Source of the DNA: Rugosimonospora sp036494675
GTDB taxonomy: Bacteria; Actinomycetota; Actinomycetes; Mycobacteriales; Micromonosporaceae
NCBI GenBank assembly: GCA_036494675.1
Contig: DASXOA010000114.1
Span: 1-9,214, forward strand
DNA length: 9,214 nt
Direction: 5' to 3'
In this document: positions 6,060 through 9,214 of the stretch, piece after piece
How positions within the stretch are numbered: position 1 is the stretch's first letter
Layout: each line of letters starts with the position of its first letter
Notes under the pieces: model-generated
The model's input: the letters and a program-made list of their open reading frames with translations, nothing else
Told to the model about the DNA's origin: nothing
The model's database searches: none
Made by a program: the position numbers and the translations under genes

Positions 6060-7148
6060 GTGACGAACGACGACCTGATGGGGGACGGTCCGGTCGCCGG
6101 GGACGCGGCCGGCGACGGTACGAGCGACGGCGCGGCCCGGGCCTGGCACGCCTGGTGGCGCGTGAACCGACCGGGGGGCGACCGCCCCGGCCCGGTCGCC
6201 GAGGTGGTGCGGCGGGCGCGGGTCGACGGCATGCTCGACCTGCCGCCGCCGGGCGGCGGCGACACCGCGCGGCGGTGGGCGGCGCTGGCCCGGTGGGGCC
6301 GCGCGGACCCGGTGTTCGCGCGGCTGGCCGAGGGGCACGTCGACGCGGTGGCGATCCTCGCCGAACTCGGCGGGCCGGATCCGGGCCCCTGGCTGTGGGG
6401 CGTGTGGGCCGCCGTGCCGCGGTCGCTGACGGCGACCCGCGGCGGCGAGGGCTGGCTGCTCAAGGGAGAGCGGCCGTGGTGCTCCGGCGCCGGAGGGTGC
6501 CAGCGCGCGTTGGTCACGGCCCGGGACGGCGAACAGATCCGGCTCTTCGCGGTGGACGTCGCGCAGACCGTTCCGATCCCGGGCACCTGGCCGGCGGTGG
6601 GCATGGCCGCCAGCGACAGCCGTACCGTGCGGTTCGCCGACACTTCGGCGCAGCCGGTGGGGGAGCCGGGCCGGTACGTGGACCGGCCGGGATTCTGGCA
6701 CGGCGGGATCGGCGTCGCAGCCTGCTGGTACGGGGTCGCCGCCGGGGTGGCGGACAGCCTGCGCGACGCCGCCCGTGAGCGGGACATCGGCCCTCACGCG
6801 CTGGCGCACCTCGGTGCCGTCGCGGCGCGGCTGGCGGCCTGCCAAGCACTGCTGGATCGTTCGGCGGCGTTCGTCGACGCGGATCCAGGGCGGCGCGTGC
6901 CGGGGCTGGCCGCGCGGGTGCGCGCCGTCGCCGAGGCGACCGCCACCGAGGTCCTCGACCGGGTCGGCCGGGCACTCGGCGCCGGGCCGCTGTGCCTGGA
7001 CGCGGCCCACGCCCGGCGGGTGGCAGACCTCACGGTCTACCTACGCCAGAGCCACGCCGAGTCCGATCTGGCGGCCCTCGGCGAACTGGTGCGCGACGCG
7101 ACCGCGGCCGGCGGCGCCGCGGCGGAAGGGGAGTGGTGGCCGTGGTAG
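6060..7148 (+). CDS. degenerate acyl-CoA dehydrogenase family flavoprotein
   Basis: The 362-residue protein resembles the acyl-CoA dehydrogenase fold. A central beta domain contains GWLLKGERPWCSGAGGCQRALVTA (from residue 131), matching the region that normally reads as a Gly-Lys-x-x-Ile-Thr-Asn segment. The C-terminal helical domain (about 210-345) has GFWHGGIGVAACWYGVAAGV and ends in RQSHAESDLAALG, typical of this fold. The usual YEGT motif and a recognisable catalytic glutamate are absent, and the N-terminal helices are short. It may act as an acyl-ACP/CoA desaturating or hydroxylating flavoenzyme, or have another role. Start choice is uncertain: the GTG at 6060 lies 10 nt after a promoter-like element, an ATG follows at 6078, and the frame is open upstream. 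It is the first gene of a tightly overlapping operon with PIG-L and NodS genes, and divergent from the ferritin-like gene. Confidence 0.68.
   Translation: MTNDDLMGDGPVAGDAAGDGTSDGAARAWHAWWRVNRPGGDRPGPVAEVVRRARVDGMLDLPPPGGGDTARRWAALARWGRADPVFARLAEGHVDAVAILAELGGPDPGPWLWGVWAAVPRSLTATRGGEGWLLKGERPWCSGAGGCQRALVTARDGEQIRLFAVDVAQTVPIPGTWPAVGMAASDSRTVRFADTSAQPVGEPGRYVDRPGFWHGGIGVAACWYGVAAGVADSLRDAARERDIGPHALAHLGAVAARLAACQALLDRSAAFVDADPGRRVPGLAARVRAVAEATATEVLDRVGRALGAGPLCLDAAHARRVADLTVYLRQSHAESDLAALGELVRDATAAGGAAAEGEWWPW
7124..7133 (+). promoter_or_regulatory. ribosome binding site that selects the PIG-L start
   Basis: A GGAAGGGGAG run ends 8 nt before the GTG at 7142. In-frame GTGs at 7133 and 7136 overlap or abut it and are too close. 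One at 7151 is 17 nt away. Confidence 0.55.
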
Positions 7149-7849
7149 CCGTGATCGAGGGGCTAGGCACCGCGGAGACGGAGTGGGGGGAGTGGCTCGC
7201 CGGTGCCTCGTGGCCGTCGGTCGCCCCCGGTGGATTCGAGTTCCCGGTGGTCGTCGCGCCGCACCCCGACGACGAGATCCTCGGCGTCGGCGGGTTGCTA
7301 GCCAGCACCGGCCGCGCGGAGATCGTCGCGGTCACCGACGGCGAGGCGTCCCACCCGCACACCACCGTCGTGACGCCGGACGACCTCATCCGGCTGCGGC
7401 CAGAGGAGAGCCGCCAGGCGCTGGACCGGTTGGGCGTCGACGCCCGGACGCACCGGCTGCGCCAACCCGATGGCGGCATCGACGAGGCGGCCCTGACCGA
7501 TGCGCTGGTATGGCTGCTGGCTCCGGGCCGGCAGTGCCTGGCGACCTGGCGCGGCGACGGCCACCCCGACCACGAGGCCGTCGGCCGGGCCGCCGCGACC
7601 GCCTGCGCGCGCACCGGTGCGGTGCTCTGGGAGTACCCCATCTGGATGTGGCACTGGACGCGGCCGGACGACCCCCGCGTACCGTGGGACCGCGCTCATC
7701 GGGTACCGCTCGACCCGGCGGTCGTACCCGTGAAGGCGCACGCGATCGACGCGTTCGCCACCCAGATCGCCGACATCGACGGCGTCACCATCCTGCCGCC
7801 CCACGTGCTGGCCCGATTCGCCCGGCCGTTCGAGGTGCTGTTCCGATGA
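7142..7849 (+). CDS. PIG-L/LmbE family N-deacetylase
   Basis: The 235-residue protein carries both zinc-site signatures of the PIG-L/LmbE/MshB family. APHPDDE (39-45) gives His41 and Asp44 as zinc ligands and Asp43 as the probable general base. HPDHEAVGRA (141-150) gives the third ligand, His144. Family members hydrolyse N-acetyl groups from N-acetylglucosamine-containing substrates, such as GlcNAc-PI, GlcNAc-inositol (mycothiol) or antibiotics. The aromatic segment EYPIWMWHW (164-172) probably lines the substrate pocket and is unlike mycothiol MshB. GTG at 7142 is chosen from its Shine-Dalgarno; it overlaps the upstream stop by 7 bp, and the stop overlaps the NodS-like gene as ATGA. This arrangement indicates coordinated translation. 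The likely role is to deacetylate an amino-sugar intermediate, possibly before methylation. Substrate is inference. Confidence 0.83.
   Translation: MVAVIEGLGTAETEWGEWLAGASWPSVAPGGFEFPVVVAPHPDDEILGVGGLLASTGRAEIVAVTDGEASHPHTTVVTPDDLIRLRPEESRQALDRLGVDARTHRLRQPDGGIDEAALTDALVWLLAPGRQCLATWRGDGHPDHEAVGRAAATACARTGAVLWEYPIWMWHWTRPDDPRVPWDRAHRVPLDPAVVPVKAHAIDAFATQIADIDGVTILPPHVLARFARPFEVLFR
7832..7837 (+). promoter_or_regulatory. ribosome binding site of the NodS-like gene
   Basis: GAGGTG lies 8 nt before the ATG at 7846, inside the end of the deacetylase gene. It supports the ATGA-overlap start. Confidence 0.6.
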
Positions 7850-8457
7850 CCGTGGACACCGGATACTTCGAGCGGATGTACGCCGGCAGCGCCGACCCGT
7901 GGGAGTTCGAGACCCGCTGGTACGACCGCCGCAAGTACCAGCTGACCGCGGCCTGCCTGCCCCGCCCCCGGTACCGGTCGGGCTTCGAGCCGGCCTGCTC
8001 GATCGGCGTACTGTCCACGCTGCTCGCCCCGCGCTGCGCCAGCCTGCTCTGCGGCGACCTGGTGCCGGCGGCGGTGCAGCGCGCGCGCCGCCGGCTGGCG
8101 GAGCACCCGCACGTCCGGGTGGAGCGGCAGGCGCTGCCGCAGGACTGGCCGGACGCCACCTTCGACCTCATCGTGCTGTCGGAAGTGCTGTACTACTTCA
8201 CCGACGACCAGTTGGAGCGGGTACTCGACCGGACGCGCGGCAGCCTCGAACCCGACGGCGACCTGATCGTCGCGCACTGGCGGCACCCGGTGGCCGAGCA
8301 CCACCGGAGCGGAGACGAGGTACACGAGGCGATCGGCGGCATGGCGGGTCTGGCGCGCCTCGGTGGGTACCTCGACGACGACTTCCGCCTCGACGTGTTC
8401 ACCCGCACCCCGCCGCCTCCGCGCTCGGTGGCCGCGATCGACGGGCTGACCGGTTGA
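7846..8457 (+). CDS. NodS-like SAM-dependent methyltransferase
   Basis: The 203-residue protein is a class I SAM-dependent methyltransferase of the NodS type. The N-terminal SADPWEFETRWYDRRKY (15-31) is a signature of this group. Motif I is GFEPACSIGVLS (46-57), the acidic end of strand 2 is at GDLVP (70-74), and motif IV is FDLIVLSEVLYYF (106-118). LIVAHWRHP (140-148) follows the post-motif strand. Rhizobial NodS N-methylates the deacetylated non-reducing glucosamine of Nod factors. Here the gene directly follows a deacetylase, overlapping by 4 bp (ATGA), so methylation of a newly freed amino group is a natural hypothesis. O-methylation or another acceptor cannot be excluded. It is the last gene of the operon. 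44 bp separate it from the convergent epoxide hydrolase, and no strong terminator hairpin was seen there. Confidence 0.8.
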   Translation: MTVDTGYFERMYAGSADPWEFETRWYDRRKYQLTAACLPRPRYRSGFEPACSIGVLSTLLAPRCASLLCGDLVPAAVQRARRRLAEHPHVRVERQALPQDWPDATFDLIVLSEVLYYFTDDQLERVLDRTRGSLEPDGDLIVAHWRHPVAEHHRSGDEVHEAIGGMAGLARLGGYLDDDFRLDVFTRTPPPPRSVAAIDGLTG

Positions 8458-8501
8458 GGCGTTCCGGGCCACGCGGCGCCACTTGGAGTCCCGCCCCGGG
8501 G

Positions 8502-9214
8502 TTACCGCAGTACGCGGGCGAATGCGCGGACCTCGTCGGTGAACAGCGCGGGCTGCTCGAACGCGGCGAAGTGTCGGCCAGCGGGAATGTCGTCGTTGAA
8601 GTAGACGAGGTCGTGGAACTTCCGCTCGGTCCAGGTCCGCGGGAAGCGGATGATTTCGCGGGGGAAGACGCTGACCCCGACGGGCAGGTTCGGCACGCCT
8701 GGCGGGCTCGGCGCGGCCGCGTACTCCCAATAGATCCGGGCGGATGAGGTCGCCGTGTCGGTGAGCCAGTACAGCGTGATCACGTCGAGCATCTCGTCGC
8801 GGGTCAGGACTCGTTCCGGGTCGTGGCCGGAGTCCGTCCACTCGCCGAACTTCTCGTAGATCCAGGCGGCCTGTCCGACGGGCGAGTCCGCCAACCCGTA
8901 GCCGAGGGTCTGCGGGCGGGTCGACTGTTCCTGGGCATATCCCCACCGGTGGTGCCCAGCCACCGCTGTTGGGTCAGCGCGGCCTCTTCTTCGGGGCTGG
9001 GTCGGCCGTCCAGCGGGGGTGCCTCGCCGGGGAGTTGGGGGAGGAAGAGGCGTACCCCGGCGAGCCCGGGAGGCCGCATCCGGCCCATCTCGACGGAGAC
9101 GATGCCCCCAGTCCCCGCCCTGGGCGAGGTAGCGGTCGTAGCCGAGGCGGGTCATCAGTGCGTGCCACGCTCCGGCGATACGGCGTGGGCCCCAGCCGGT
9201 GGCGGTCGGCTTGT
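8502..9214 (-). pseudogene. epoxide hydrolase (alpha/beta hydrolase), N-terminus off the window, two compensating frameshifts
   Basis: Read from the right edge on the minus strand, the frame gives PTATGWGPRRIAGAW and then LAQGGDWG. This is the nucleophile elbow of epoxide hydrolases (Asp codon 9111-9113). Similarity then jumps frame within the C-run 9105-9109, continues as IVSVEMGRMRPP and PSPEEEAAL, and jumps back at the C-run 8941-8944 into GYAQEQSTRPQTLGYG and TDSPVGQAAWI. The C-terminus has YWLTDTATSSARIYWE and the catalytic His in AGRHFAAFEQP (codon 8571-8573). One extra base and one missing base restore the frame, affecting about 53 codons. The family hydrolyses epoxides to diols through an ester intermediate. 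As written, the gene encodes a scrambled middle section. Sequencing error in G/C runs is at least as likely as a true pseudogene. The N-terminal epoxide hydrolase domain lies beyond the window. Confidence 0.8.

Noticed and set aside
5409..7010. 533-codon minus-strand open frame antisense to the acyl-CoA dehydrogenase gene and across the ferritin-like gene
   Set aside because: Its composition is low-complexity Arg/Pro/Gly without domains, and it conflicts with recognisable genes on both strands.
2521..8371. Further GGGTAC hexamers, for example near 2522, 3661, 7694 and 8365
   Set aside because: They fall inside coding sequence, mostly as Gly-Tyr codons, and are not placed before a gene start. 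They show that the hexamer alone is weak evidence.
8458..8501. Possible terminator between the NodS-like and epoxide hydrolase genes
   Set aside because: Only short GC palindromes such as CCCCGGGG are present, with no long stem and no T-run on either strand.

Overview
This is a high-GC window, strongly biased to G or C at third codon positions and using GTG starts. It fits an actinobacterium, perhaps a Micromonosporaceae- or Streptomyces-like genome. A deazaflavin (F420)-type oxidoreductase and sigma-B/sigma-F-like promoters point the same way; a genus cannot be fixed from the sequence alone. No rRNA, tRNA, CRISPR array, insertion sequence or attachment site was seen.

Layout. A ThDP-dependent pyruvate-oxidase-type enzyme (49-1818, minus) is divergent from a two-gene unit (1970-4014, plus) of an F420-dependent luciferase-like oxidoreductase and an enolase-superfamily enzyme with complete mandelate-racemase-type residues. 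That unit converges, with overlapping stops, on a minus-strand series read as ferritin-like protein (5893-5477), family 2 glycosyltransferase (5430-4609) and HAD hydrolase (4672-4007). A 166-bp divergent intergenic region separates the ferritin gene from a tightly coupled plus-strand operon: degenerate acyl-CoA dehydrogenase, PIG-L-type deacetylase and NodS-like methyltransferase (6060-8457). The window ends in a convergent epoxide hydrolase gene (8502 to the right edge) that lacks its N-terminus and carries two compensating 1-bp shifts in G/C runs.

Two themes tie the window together. First, four gene starts have upstream elements close to the actinobacterial sigma-B/sigma-F consensus (GNNT or GTTT, 14-17 bp, GGGTAY), and a fifth start has a weaker candidate. 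For the pyruvate oxidase, the HAD gene and the acyl-CoA dehydrogenase the -10 lies only 8-10 nt before the start codon and no Shine-Dalgarno is seen, which predicts leaderless stress-induced mRNAs. Second, glycosyltransferase, acyl-CoA-dehydrogenase-like protein, PIG-L deacetylase and NodS-like methyltransferase look like one biosynthetic cassette, here split over two strands around a ferritin-like gene. Its chemistry (glycosyl transfer, N-deacetylation, methylation, flavin redox) resembles the logic of Nod-factor tailoring and suggests an undescribed stress-linked amino-sugar or glycolipid metabolite. The product is inference.
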